Positions 7,162-17,975 of a stretch of 40,393 nucleotides of DNA are shown one piece after another. The stretch is from Thermopetrobacter sp964430935 (GTDB taxonomy: Bacteria; Pseudomonadota; Alphaproteobacteria; Rhizobiales; Aestuariivirgaceae): NCBI GenBank assembly GCA_964430935.1, contig CAYSHK010000068.1:1-40393 (forward strand), read 5' to 3'. Position 1 is the first letter of the stretch; each line of letters begins with the position of its first letter. Under the pieces are notes generated by a model. The model ran no database searches and was not told where the DNA came from. It saw only the letters and a list, made by a program, of their open reading frames with translations. The translations under genes were made by a program, and so were the position numbers.

Positions 7162-8334
7162 TCAGGCGCGGGCCTTCTCCATGTATTCGGCGAAGCGGCG
7201 GAAGAGATAGTGGGAATCCTGCGGGCCGGGGGAGGCCTCCGGATGGTGCTGCACGGAGAACACGGGCGCGTCCTCCAGCGCCAGGCCGCAGTTCGTGCCG
7301 TCGAAGAGGGAGACGTGCGTTTCCTCCACGCCCTCGGGCAGGGAGGCGGAATCCACGGTGAAGCCATGGTTCATGGAGGTGATCTCCACCTTGCGGGTGG
7401 TGAAGTCCTTCACCGGATGGTTGGCTCCGTGGTGGCCCTGCTTCATCTTCTTCGTGCGCGCGCCCAGGGCGATGGCCAGCATCTGGTGTCCGAGACAGAT
7501 GCCGAACAGCGGCCGGCCCGACTGCACCAGCTTCTCGATTTCCGGGCCGGCGTAGGTGCCGGTCGCGGCCGGATCGCCCGGTCCGTTGGACAGGAAGATG
7601 CCGTCCGGTTCCATGGCCAGGATGGCTTCCGCCTTCGTGTCCGCCGGAACGACGGTCACCCGGCAGCCCACATCCGCCAGACAGCGCAGGATGTTGCGCT
7701 TGATGCCGTAGTCCACGGCCACCACGTGGAAGCGCTCCTTGTCCAGTTCGCCGTGCCCTTCCGGCCAGCTCCAGGTGGTCGCCGTCCATTCGTAGGGCTC
7801 GGACACGGTGACGCGGGCGGCGAGATCCGCGCCGACGATGCCCGGCCACTCCGCCGCCTTCCGTTTCAGGGCCTCGATGTCGAAGTTCCCCTCCGGATCG
7901 TGGGCGATGACGGCGTTGGGCATGCCGTTCTCGCGGATCAGGGTGGTGAGGGCGCGGGTGTCCACGCCGCAGATGGCGATGATGCCGCGCGCCTCCAGCC
8001 AGTCGGAGAAGTGCTGCGTGGCCCGCCAGTTCGACGGATCGGTCACCTGCGCCTTCAGCACGCAGCCGCGCACCCGCGCCTCCTGCCGCGGATTGGAGGT
8101 TTCGTCGTCCTCCGGGTTCGTGCCCACGTTGCCGATGTGGGGAAAGGTGAAGGTGATGATCTGGTCGGCGTAGGAGGGATCGGTGAGGATCTCCTGATAG
8201 CCGGTCATGGCGGTGTTGAAGCACACCTCCCCGGCCGCTTCGCCCGTGGCGCCCAGGCCCACGCCCTCGATGACGGTTCCATCGGCCAGAACCAGAACTG
8301 CGGTCGTCCTGCGGGGCTGCCAGGGGGCGCTCAT
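7162..8334 (-). CDS. carA: Carbamoyl-phosphate synthase small (glutaminase) subunit
   Basis: 390 residues. Hydrolyses glutamine and channels ammonia to CarB for carbamoyl phosphate, feeding arginine and pyrimidine synthesis. The N-terminal CPSase_S domain carries GEVCFNTAMTGYQEILTDPS and FPHIGNVGTNPED. The C-terminal class I amidotransferase domain has the nucleophile Cys280 in GICLGHQ, SNGPGDP as the oxyanion region, and the His/Glu pair in VQHHPEASPGP. The length matches the family. carB is not in the window. It is transcribed away from yqeY, with back-to-back promoters in the 132-base gap. Confidence 0.97.
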   Translation of the reverse strand: MSAPWQPRRTTAVLVLADGTVIEGVGLGATGEAAGEVCFNTAMTGYQEILTDPSYADQIITFTFPHIGNVGTNPEDDETSNPRQEARVRGCVLKAQVTDPSNWRATQHFSDWLEARGIIAICGVDTRALTTLIRENGMPNAVIAHDPEGNFDIEALKRKAAEWPGIVGADLAARVTVSEPYEWTATTWSWPEGHGELDKERFHVVAVDYGIKRNILRCLADVGCRVTVVPADTKAEAILAMEPDGIFLSNGPGDPAATGTYAGPEIEKLVQSGRPLFGICLGHQMLAIALGARTKKMKQGHHGANHPVKDFTTRKVEITSMNHGFTVDSASLPEGVEETHVSLFDGTNCGLALEDAPVFSVQHHPEASPGPQDSHYLFRRFAEYMEKARA

Positions 8335-8366
8335 GCGGCGGTCTCCTCTCGATGTCCTGCCGGGTG

Positions 8367-8395
8367 TGTAAAGCCTGCGCGGGCGCGCGTGTCAA
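8367..8395 (-). promoter_or_regulatory. carA promoter
   Basis: On the minus strand a perfect TTGACA, 17 bases, then TTTACA (four of six to the -10 consensus), 33 bases before the carA start. A strong match with ideal spacing. Confidence 0.7.
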
Positions 8396-8404
8396 GCATG
8401 GCGG

Positions 8405-8433
8405 TTGAAAGCGGAGGCCGCAGGGACTAATTT
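8405..8433 (+). promoter_or_regulatory. yqeY promoter
   Basis: TTGAAA, 17 bases, TAATTT, ending 33 bases before yqeY. Its -35 is only nine bases from the -35 of the divergent carA promoter, so the two may compete for RNA polymerase. Confidence 0.6.
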
Positions 8434-8466
8434 CCGCAGGAACGGAGGAAAAAGGGGAAGGCACCC

Positions 8467-8931
8467 ATGGGCGAGAGCTTGCGCGAACGCATCAACGAGG
8501 AACTGAAGGCGGCCATGAAGGCGCAGGACAAGCGCCGCATGGCCACGTTGCGCCTCATCATGGCGGCCTTCAAGGACCGGGACATCCAGTCGCGGGGAGA
8601 GGGCAGGGCCGATTCGCTTTCCGACGCCGACCTGCAGGCCATTCTCGCCAAGATGATCAAGCAGCGCCGGGAATCGGCGGAGGTCTACGACAAGGGCGGC
8701 CGTCCCGAGCTCGCCGCGGCGGAGCGCGAGGAGATCGCCATCATCGAGGAGTTCCTCCCCCGCCAGCTCTCCGACGAGGAGGTGGAACGGGCCGTCGCGG
8801 AGGTGATTTCCGAAACCGGGGCCGAGGGGCTGAAGGACATGGGGCGTGTCATGGGAGCCCTTAAGGCGAAGTACGCCGGGCAGATGGACATGGCCCGCGC
8901 CTCCAAACTGGTCAAGCAGCGTCTGGGTTGA
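8467..8931 (+). CDS. yqeY: GatB/YqeY domain protein
   Basis: 154-residue cytosolic helical protein homologous to the C-terminal tail domain of GatB, the tRNA-dependent amidotransferase subunit. Its role as a free-standing protein is not established. Family blocks are SLRERINEELKAAMKAQDK, RLIMAAFKDRDI, KMIKQRRESAEVYDKGGR and IIEEFLPRQLSDEEVE, ending with GRVMGALKAKYAGQMDM. An AGGAGG-like site precedes the ATG. The yqeY-dnaG-rpoD order is common in alphaproteobacteria; here two small genes are inserted between yqeY and dnaG. Confidence 0.93.
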   Translation: MGESLRERINEELKAAMKAQDKRRMATLRLIMAAFKDRDIQSRGEGRADSLSDADLQAILAKMIKQRRESAEVYDKGGRPELAAAEREEIAIIEEFLPRQLSDEEVERAVAEVISETGAEGLKDMGRVMGALKAKYAGQMDMARASKLVKQRLG

Positions 8932-9145
8932 GCGCCCCCGCTACTTTCGAGTGCATGCGCTCATTGCAACCACTTGCGCTTGTTGGTGTGTCCGTCTATC
9001 CTGTTCCGGGGTTGATTGGGAGTGTCGGACAGGCTGTCGGATGAAAACCGCCAACAAAGGATTTCCGCGTTCTTCCACCGCCGGTGTCTCCGGCCGGTCC
9101 GATGGTGGGCCCGTGGTGGTGCGGACCGTGGAGAGGAGGAAGGCG

Positions 9146-9340
9146 ATGTCCCTCGCGTCGCCCGTCGTGCGGCGCTGGAAGGCGAAATTTGGTTCCGGTC
9201 GCGGAGTTGCCGAGGCCGAGAAACGGCTGGACGAGCAATTGGATGCCCTGGATGTCCGGCTTGCCGCCCTGAGGAGGCGGGTGGACGCCCTGGCGGCACG
9301 TATCCGGGAGCGGGTGGAAACGAAGCATGGTGTTCAGTAG
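9146..9340 (+). CDS. Small coiled-coil protein A (unknown)
   Basis: 64 residues, unrecognised. A strong GAGGAGG site lies about 8 bases before the ATG. The basic N-terminus (SLASPVVRRWKAKFGSGRG) is followed by a continuous amphipathic helix from about residue 20 to 58, with heptad-like Leu/Ala spacing (EKRLDEQLDALDVRLAALRR). No TM segment or signal peptide. The stop lies inside the next gene (14-base overlap), so the two are coupled and may form a hetero-coiled-coil. Composition matches the host genome. The preceding 214-base gap after yqeY shows no clear terminator or promoter. Confidence 0.6.
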   Translation: MSLASPVVRRWKAKFGSGRGVAEAEKRLDEQLDALDVRLAALRRRVDALAARIRERVETKHGVQ

Positions 9341-9662
9341 GCGTCTGGCCAGGCTGACCAAGGTGGTCCAGCAGCTCAATTCCCTTGTGTCGGACGTGGA
9401 GCGCGTGGTTGATGAGCAGGGCAGGCTGCTGGACATGTGCAGGGAGCTGGAAAGCGACCTGAGGGAGCTCAGGACGGACCTCCGGGCTTTCAGAGCGGAG
9501 GTCGCTCGTGATGCCGCCGACGCCGCGCAGAAAGTCGTCATCCAGGTTCAGCAGGGCTTCAACGACAGTCTCAGGGATCTGACCGTTCGCGTCGATAGGT
9601 TGGAGCGCGGCGACGGGACCCCGCGCCGGGGGGCTCTGCCGCCCGCCGGTTCCGGCGGCTGA
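9327..9662 (+). CDS. Small coiled-coil protein B (unknown)
   Basis: 111 residues, unrecognised. It starts within the last codons of protein A. The first 90 residues are almost entirely coiled coil: LARLTKVVQQLNSLVSDVER, then ELESDLRELRTDLRAFRAEV, then VIQVQQGFNDSLRDLTVRVD. A short Pro/Gly-rich tail closes it. The heptad-bearing helices and lack of a catalytic motif suggest a structural or adaptor role. It ends 57 bases before dnaG on the same strand. Phage tail or fibre accessory proteins can look similar, but no other phage gene is nearby. Confidence 0.6.
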   Translation: MVFSRRLARLTKVVQQLNSLVSDVERVVDEQGRLLDMCRELESDLRELRTDLRAFRAEVARDAADAAQKVVIQVQQGFNDSLRDLTVRVDRLERGDGTPRRGALPPAGSGG

Positions 9663-9719
9663 TTTCCGCTCCCCCTTCTCTTCTTGCCGCGCGATGGCGG
9701 ACGGCATAAGGTCTGCCGC

Positions 9720-11588
9720 ATGAAGTTTCCGGCGTCATTTCTCGACGAGATCCGCGCCCGCGTGCCCGTCTCGCAGGTGGTGGGGCGCGTCGTGCAGTGG
9801 GACAGGAAGCGCTCGAAGCCGGGGCGCGGCGACTGGTGGGCCTGCTGCCCCTTCCATCACGAGAAGACGCCGTCCTTCCATGCCGACGATCGCAAGGGCT
9901 TCTACTACTGCTTCAGCTGCCACGCGAAAGGCGACATCTTCACCTTCCTGACCGAGAAGCAGGGCCTGAGCTTCGCCGAGGCGGTGGAACAGCTGGCCGC
10001 CGAGGCGGGGTTGTCCCTGCCGCGGCCGGATCCGGCCATGCAGCGCAGGGAGCGGCGACGCGCGACGCTGGCGGAAGTGATGGAGATGGCCGCCCGCTTC
10101 TACGAGGAACGGCTCGCCGGATCCTCCGGATACGGGGCGCGGGAATACGTGGCGTCGCGCGGGCTGTCGGAGGAGACCGTCCGGCGTTTCCGCATCGGTT
10201 TCGCCCCCGATGCCCGCGACGCCCTGCTGCGGCATCTGGAGGGGGCCGAGGTGCCGCGCCAGCTGATGGTCGAGGCCGGACTCGTCGTCGTGCCGGAGGA
10301 CGGCCGTTCCGCCTACGACAGGTTCCGCAACCGTCTCATGTTCCCGATCCGCGACATGCGCGGACGGGTCATCGCCTTCGGCGGGCGGGCCCTGGGCGAG
10401 GCGCGGGCGAAGTATCTCAACTCGCCGGAGACGGAGCTCTTCCACAAGTCGCGCGTCCTCTACAACATCGACCAGGCGCGGAAGGCGGCCTTCGAAAGCG
10501 CTTCCGTGATCGCCGTGGAAGGGTACATGGACGTCGTGGCCCTCGTGCAGGCGGGGTTCGAGAACGTGGTCGCGCCCTTGGGCACGGCGCTGACGGAGGA
10601 CCATCTCGCCCAGCTCTGGCGCATGGCGCCGGAGCCCCTTCTGTGCTTCGACGGCGACGCCGCCGGCGTCTCCGCCGCCTGGCGCACGCTGGAGCTGGCG
10701 CTGCCGCGACTGGCGCCGGGGCATTCCCTGCGTTTCGTGCTGCTGCCGGAGGGCATGGATCCCGACGATCTGGTGCGGCGCGACGGGCCGGAGGCCTTCG
10801 CCGCGCTGGTCGAATCCGCCATGCCGCTGATCGACCTGATGTGGAAGCACGTGCTGGAGACTTCGCCGCGCCGCACGCCGGAGGAACGCGCGCAGCTGGA
10901 GGCGCGGCTGGAGGAGCTTGCCGGCCGCATCGGCGACGAGCGCGTGCGCGGGCACTACAGGTCCGAGATCCGCGCCAGGCTGCGCGAGCTGTGGCGTTCG
11001 GCCGCGCCGGCGGGCGTTTCCGGCGGACGGGGCGCGCGGGGATGGGAGGGGCGCCGCGCGCCCGGCGCTTCCGGGCGTGCCGGCCGGGTCGCCGACGTCA
11101 CTTCGCGGCTCGTTTCCCTCAGCCGGGGACTGTCGGCGACGGCGGTGCATGAAAAGGAACTGGTGAGAATCGTGCTCCGCCAGCCGGAAATACTGGACAG
11201 GGTGGCAGAAGAGCTGGCGGAACTGGAGTTTTCTTCCCGGGAGCTTGACTTCCTGCGCAGAAAAATCATAGATATTGCGGCCGGTCATGCCGAGCTTGAC
11301 AGTGCCCGCCTGCATGCCCATCTCGAGGATGCGGGTGCCGGCGGGATCGTCAGGAAGCTGGCTGGCACCTCTTTGACGGGCCGCCATACGTCATTGCCGG
11401 ACCTGGACATCGCACATGCTTTGGAGAGTTTCGCCGAACGTGTCGCGATATTGCGCAGGACGGCCGTTTTGGAACGTGATCTGCGGGCGGCGGAAAAGGC
11501 CTTCGAACTGGACCCGACGGAGGAGAACTTCGCTCGGATCAATCGGATTCGAGAGGAGCTGCATGCGGCGGTGGAAGCCGGGAACTGA
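9720..11588 (+). CDS. dnaG: DNA primase
   Basis: 622-residue primase that makes RNA primers at the replication fork. The start at 9720 rather than 9684 gives the normal N-terminus (MKFPASFLDEIRARVPVSQV). The CHC2 zinc ribbon has Cys43, His46, Cys64 and Cys67 (CPFHHEKTPSF and YYCFSCHAKGD). The catalytic core includes the EYVASRGLSEETVRRFRIGF and YDRFRNRLMFPIRD blocks. The TOPRIM fold shows VIAVEGYMDVVAL, the Gly-rich APLGTALTEDHL and the metal-binding LLCFDGDAAG. A variable linker (about 430-470) precedes the helicase-binding C-terminal domain. It precedes rpoD, as in the macromolecular-synthesis operon. The 183-base gap to rpoD could hold a separate promoter, but I find no strong one. Confidence 0.97.
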   Translation: MKFPASFLDEIRARVPVSQVVGRVVQWDRKRSKPGRGDWWACCPFHHEKTPSFHADDRKGFYYCFSCHAKGDIFTFLTEKQGLSFAEAVEQLAAEAGLSLPRPDPAMQRRERRRATLAEVMEMAARFYEERLAGSSGYGAREYVASRGLSEETVRRFRIGFAPDARDALLRHLEGAEVPRQLMVEAGLVVVPEDGRSAYDRFRNRLMFPIRDMRGRVIAFGGRALGEARAKYLNSPETELFHKSRVLYNIDQARKAAFESASVIAVEGYMDVVALVQAGFENVVAPLGTALTEDHLAQLWRMAPEPLLCFDGDAAGVSAAWRTLELALPRLAPGHSLRFVLLPEGMDPDDLVRRDGPEAFAALVESAMPLIDLMWKHVLETSPRRTPEERAQLEARLEELAGRIGDERVRGHYRSEIRARLRELWRSAAPAGVSGGRGARGWEGRRAPGASGRAGRVADVTSRLVSLSRGLSATAVHEKELVRIVLRQPEILDRVAEELAELEFSSRELDFLRRKIIDIAAGHAELDSARLHAHLEDAGAGGIVRKLAGTSLTGRHTSLPDLDIAHALESFAERVAILRRTAVLERDLRAAEKAFELDPTEENFARINRIREELHAAVEAGN

Positions 11589-11771
11589 CAGGAAGAGCCT
11601 TTTCGGACAATTTCACGATATGGAACGGGTGCGGGGCACACGACGGTGCGATACGGCATGCGAAGGAACGATCGCCGTGTGGTTAATCGCCGGTTAGGCC
11701 TCGCGGGTGTAAATCTCCGCGCCGGGGGGTGATCCCCTTCTGCGCGTCGCGGCGGATCCGCCGCGCCGGGA

Positions 11772-13703
<1,932 letters not shown>

Positions 13704-13779
13704 CGCCCATCGCGGCATCCGCCTTCCGGAGGGCTGGCGCACCCGGTGGATCCGGCTCCGGCGCGGACCGCGGGCGTGG

Positions 13780-13802
13780 CCTTCGCGCGCATGCGCGGAA
13801 GG
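13780..13802. terminator. Possible hairpin between convergent rpoD and the efflux operon
   Basis: Near-perfect inverted repeat (CCTTCGCGC / GCGCGGAAGG) around GCAT, directly after the efflux-pump stop on the minus strand. It has no U-run on either side, so it may not act as an intrinsic terminator. Confidence 0.3.
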
Positions 13803-13803
13803 T

Positions 13804-16800
13804 TCAGTCTCGCGCGGCGGTCCGCTTCCGGCCGCTCCGCCGGCGCAGCCGCGCGACGGCGTTCTCCACCAGGGAATAGGCGGTCGGCACCACCAGCAGG
13901 GTGAGCAGCGTGGAGCTGACCATGCCGCCGATGATGGCCACGGCCAGCGGGGCGTTGGTGTCCGCGCCGGCGCCGAACCCCAAGGCCGCCGGCAGCATGG
14001 AGAAGATGATCGTCAGACTGGTCATCAGGACCGGGCGCAGACGGATCGGGCAGGCTTCCAGCAGCGCCTCGTCCACGCCCCTTCCGCGGGCGCGCAGCTG
14101 ATTGGTGAACTCGATCAGCAGGATGGAGTTCTTGGCCACCAGCCCCATGAGCAGCACCAGGCCGATCATGGAGAAGATGTTCAGCGACAGCCCCGTGAGC
14201 CAGAGCCCCGCCAGGCCGCCGATGATGGCCAGCGGCTGGGCCAGCATCAGCACGAACGGCTGGATGTAGGAGTTGAACTGGCTGGCCAGCACCATGAACA
14301 CCAGGATGACGGATGTAGCGAGCACGAAGATGATGGCGCTGGCGGTGCGGCCGAATTCCTCGGCGCGGCCGATCATGCCGACGCGGTAGCCGGTGGGCAG
14401 GATCTCCGCCGCCTCCCGTTCGACGATCTTCGTCGCGTCGCCCAGCGAGATCGTCGGCGTGGCGTAGAAGAATGCCGCATACTGGAGGTCGTGCCGGCTG
14501 ACCACGGCCGGGCCGAGCGTTTCCTTCATCTTCACCAGGGCGCCGAGCTTGACCATCTTGCCCGAGGCGGTGCGCAGATGGATGCGGTCCAGATCCCGCA
14601 GACCGCGTATCTGTCCCCGTCCCGCCTTGAGGCGGATGTCGTAGCGTTCGCCGTCGCCGGGGTCGTCGTTGTATTTCGCCACGTCGTAGCCGCCGGCGAG
14701 AATGTTCAGCGCCATGGCGATGTCGCGCGGCTGGATTCCCAGGGAGGCGGCGCGGGTCCGGTCGATGAGCGGAACGAGCTGGGGCAGGTCGAGCTGCAGG
14801 TCGAGGTCCACCCTGCCCAGTTCGGAGTGTCGGAGCAGGCGCTCGTTGAGGCGGTGGCTCAGCTCCGCCACCTTCTCCAGGTTCGGGCCGGTGAGCACGA
14901 ACTGAAGGGGCTCGCCGCGGTCGCCGCCGATGGCGGAGACGGGGGAGGGGAAGGCCCTCACTCCCGGGATCGCGGCCAGCTCCGCGCGCAGCTCGTCGAT
15001 GGTCCGGTACATGTGCTTGGAGCGTTCCTCGCGCGGCTTGAGCCGCACGAAGACCTCGCCGCGGTTCACCTGCCGGGTGGTGCCGGAGCCGATGGTTGAG
15101 AAGTATCCGTCTATCTCGGGGTGCCGCCGGAGAACCTTCTCGATCTCGCGCAGGCGGCCCGCCGTATAGGCGAGAGAGGAACCGAGCGGCGTCTTGAAGC
15201 TGATGGTGAAGCGGCCCTCGTCCTCCTTGGGCAGAAAACCCTTGCCCAGATGGTTCATGAAGAAGCCGGCCGGCAGCATGGCCAGCACCGTGAGCAGGAC
15301 GACCAGCCAGCGCGCCCGGAGCGCTCCCCGCAGAAGCGCGGTGTAGGCGCGCTCCATGCCGCGGAACGCTCCCTCCAGCAGGTCGTGGATCCGGCCGTGG
15401 CTTCCGCCGACGCGCAGCCATCTGGCGCACAGCATGGGCGTGAGGGTGAGGGAGACGAGGAAGGAGACCAGCACGCCGAAGGTCACCACCACGCTGAAGG
15501 AGCGGAAGAAGCGGCCGATGATGCCTTCCATGAAGATGACCGGCGCGAAGATGGCGACCAGCGTCAGGGTCGTGGCCATGACCGCGAAAATCACCTGCGC
15601 GCCGCCCTTTTCGGCGGCCTCCCGCGGCGTCGCCTCCAGCTTGCGCTCCATGTGCCGGTGGATGTTCTCCAGCACCACGATGGCGTCGTCCACCACCACG
15701 CCGATGAGCAGCAGCAGGGCCAGCAGGGTGAGCGAATTGAAAGTGTAGCCGAAGAAGAACATCACCGCCACCGCCCCCATGAGCGATACCGGTATGGCGG
15801 TGGAGACGATGAACGTGGCGCGCAGGCTCTTCAGGAACAGCCAGATCACGAGCGCGGCCAGCACCGTCCCCAGCAGCAGGTGTTCCTTCAGGGCGTTGAC
15901 GCGCTCCAGGATGAGCCGGGAATCGTCGGAGGCCACCTTCAGCGTCATGCCCGCCGGCAGTTGCGGCAGGATCTCCTCCCGCACGCGCCTCTTCACCTCC
16001 TCGATCACGGCCACGGCATTGGCGCCCTTGACCTTGACTATGCCGAGGCCGATGGCGGGCCTGCCGTTGTATGTCGCCAGCCTGCGGGCGTCGCCGAGAC
16101 CGTCCTCCACCCGGCCGATGTCGGAGATGCGGATGGGTGCGCCGTTGCGCCAGCCGACGATCATGCCGCCCAGCCGTTCGGGCCTGTGGTATTCCAGATC
16201 GAGCTTGAGCAGCAGCTCGCGGTCCGTGCCGACGACGAAGCCGCCGGGCATCTGGAAGTGCTGTCCCTGGAAGGCCAGGACCACGTCCCGGCTGGTGATG
16301 CCGTGGGCGGCCATCTTCACCGGATCGAGATGGACGCGGATCGTGCGTTCGCGGTTGCCGGCGATCCGCACCTCGCCGACGCCGTCGATGTTTTCCAGCC
16401 GCTTGCGGATGACGCGCCGGGCGTAGAGGCCCAGCTCCTGCAAGGTGCGGTCCCCCTGCAGCACCAGCCAGATGATCGGTATGGCGCCGAATTCCACCTT
16501 CGAGACCTGCGGCGTGTCCGCGTCGTCGGGCAGTTCGCGCTTGATCCGGTTGACCTTGGCCTGCACCTCGTTGAAGGCCACGTCGATGTCCTTGCGCAGA
16601 TTGAACTGCACCACGACCACCGACACGCCCGGAGAGGATTTCGATCTGATGTGGCGGATGCCCGGCACCGCGTTGACGGCGGATTCGACGATGCTCGTGA
16701 TGCTGGAATCGATGATCTCCGGATTCGCGCCGGGCATGGTGGTGACGACGGACACCAGCGGGAATTCGATGTCCGGATACCGGTCCACGCCCAGACGCTG

Positions 16801-16887
16801 GTAGCTTATGACGCCGAACAGCACCAGCACCGCGCTGAGCATGACCGACAGGACGTGCCGGCGTATGAACAGGGAGACGGGATTCAT
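13804..16887 (-). CDS. RND efflux transporter permease (HAE1/AcrB type)
   Basis: 1027-residue inner-membrane, proton-driven exporter that forms a trimer and, with the adaptor and an outer-membrane channel, expels drugs or other amphiphiles. The first TM contains RRHVLSVMLSAVLVLFGVI. GVDRYPDIEFPLVSVVTTMPGA and the two large periplasmic loops follow. The TM4 proton-relay pair is present in GVVVDDAIVVLENIHRHMERK. The C-terminal helices include the KNSILLIEF motif. The length matches the family. Its ATG overlaps the adaptor stop by four bases. No outer-membrane TolC-type gene is in the operon. The substrate cannot be predicted. Confidence 0.95.
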   Translation of the reverse strand: MNPVSLFIRRHVLSVMLSAVLVLFGVISYQRLGVDRYPDIEFPLVSVVTTMPGANPEIIDSSITSIVESAVNAVPGIRHIRSKSSPGVSVVVVQFNLRKDIDVAFNEVQAKVNRIKRELPDDADTPQVSKVEFGAIPIIWLVLQGDRTLQELGLYARRVIRKRLENIDGVGEVRIAGNRERTIRVHLDPVKMAAHGITSRDVVLAFQGQHFQMPGGFVVGTDRELLLKLDLEYHRPERLGGMIVGWRNGAPIRISDIGRVEDGLGDARRLATYNGRPAIGLGIVKVKGANAVAVIEEVKRRVREEILPQLPAGMTLKVASDDSRLILERVNALKEHLLLGTVLAALVIWLFLKSLRATFIVSTAIPVSLMGAVAVMFFFGYTFNSLTLLALLLLIGVVVDDAIVVLENIHRHMERKLEATPREAAEKGGAQVIFAVMATTLTLVAIFAPVIFMEGIIGRFFRSFSVVVTFGVLVSFLVSLTLTPMLCARWLRVGGSHGRIHDLLEGAFRGMERAYTALLRGALRARWLVVLLTVLAMLPAGFFMNHLGKGFLPKEDEGRFTISFKTPLGSSLAYTAGRLREIEKVLRRHPEIDGYFSTIGSGTTRQVNRGEVFVRLKPREERSKHMYRTIDELRAELAAIPGVRAFPSPVSAIGGDRGEPLQFVLTGPNLEKVAELSHRLNERLLRHSELGRVDLDLQLDLPQLVPLIDRTRAASLGIQPRDIAMALNILAGGYDVAKYNDDPGDGERYDIRLKAGRGQIRGLRDLDRIHLRTASGKMVKLGALVKMKETLGPAVVSRHDLQYAAFFYATPTISLGDATKIVEREAAEILPTGYRVGMIGRAEEFGRTASAIIFVLATSVILVFMVLASQFNSYIQPFVLMLAQPLAIIGGLAGLWLTGLSLNIFSMIGLVLLMGLVAKNSILLIEFTNQLRARGRGVDEALLEACPIRLRPVLMTSLTIIFSMLPAALGFGAGADTNAPLAVAIIGGMVSSTLLTLLVVPTAYSLVENAVARLRRRSGRKRTAARD

Positions 16888-17975
16888 TTCCCGATCTCCA
16901 CCGCCACGCCGTCACCGAGGAAACCGGCCCCGTCCACGGCGACCGTTTCGCCTTCCCGGAGGCCCTCGGCGATCTCGATCATCCCGTTGACGCGCAGGCC
17001 CGGCCGCACGCGGCGGGCATGGGCGCGGCCGTCCTTGCCGATCACGAAGACCACGTGTCCCTCGGGGCGCAGCACGACCGCCTGTTCAGGCACCACCAGC
17101 GCATGGTCGCGGCGCGCCACCAGCACGCGGCCGTCCACGCTGGCTCCCACGCGCCATCCGTGTTTATTGGGCAGGATGGCCAGCACGCTGGCGTTCCGCG
17201 AGGCGGGGTCGATGTCGGGGGAGATCCGCTGGACCGTGGTGCGCACCACGCCGCCGGGCGACGACGGCGTGGAGATCTCCATCGGCTGGCCGGGACGGAT
17301 GACGGCCAGGTCCCGTTCCGGGTAGGGCAGGCGCACCTTCACGTGTCCCGGTGCCGTCAGCTTGAACAGGGGGGTGCCGATGTCCAGGAGATTGCCCGGC
17401 GAGACCAGGCGGCGACTGACCCGGCCGTCCACCGGGCTGACGATGCGCGTTCTGGCGAGATTGCGTTCGGCCTGCCGGAGGCGTGCTTCCGCGGCCTGCA
17501 GCTGCGCCCGCAGGGAATCGTGCTCGGCGGTGGCGTCGTCCAGCTGGGCCTGGGGCGCGCTGCCCCTGCGCACGAGCCGGCGCACCCGCCGCACCCGCAG
17601 CCCGGACGCCCCGAGGAGCGCCCTGATCCGCGCGACGTCCGCGCGTGCCGCGTCCCGCGCCAGCAGATAGTCCGTGTCTTCGATGCGCGCCAGCACCTCG
17701 CCGACCTTCACGGTGTCGCCCTCGCCGACCCGCACCTCCACCAGCTTGCCGGCCACCTCGCTGGACACGAGCGGATTCCGCCAGGCCTCGACCTGGCCGA
17801 CGGAGATCCGCCAGTCCTCCACCGTCCGCACCCGCACGCGCTCCACGGTCACCGGCACGCGCCGGACGGCCTGCGTCCCGGCCGCCGTCCGCTCGGTCCG
17901 TTGCGCGGCGGGGGCCGCCGTGGCCGGCGCGAGGGAGAGCGCCAGGAGGGCCATCGCCAGAAAACCGTGTCTCAT
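16884..17975 (-). CDS. RND periplasmic adaptor (membrane fusion protein)
   Basis: 363-residue HlyD/AcrA-family adaptor. The start at 17975 has GGAAGAGGAAG upstream and gives a signal peptide (MRHGFLAMALLALSLAPATA). There is no lipobox Cys, so it is not a lipoprotein. The biotinyl-lipoyl halves flank a helical hairpin: VSSEVAGKLVEVRVGEGDTV, then helices at about 105-170, then RTRIVSPVDGRVSRRLVSPG. The beta-barrel and membrane-proximal domains follow. The start overlaps the padR stop and the stop overlaps the pump start (ATGA at both joints), a tightly coupled three-gene operon. Confidence 0.93.
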   Translation of the reverse strand: MRHGFLAMALLALSLAPATAAPAAQRTERTAAGTQAVRRVPVTVERVRVRTVEDWRISVGQVEAWRNPLVSSEVAGKLVEVRVGEGDTVKVGEVLARIEDTDYLLARDAARADVARIRALLGASGLRVRRVRRLVRRGSAPQAQLDDATAEHDSLRAQLQAAEARLRQAERNLARTRIVSPVDGRVSRRLVSPGNLLDIGTPLFKLTAPGHVKVRLPYPERDLAVIRPGQPMEISTPSSPGGVVRTTVQRISPDIDPASRNASVLAILPNKHGWRVGASVDGRVLVARRDHALVVPEQAVVLRPEGHVVFVIGKDGRAHARRVRPGLRVNGMIEIAEGLREGETVAVDGAGFLGDGVAVEIGK

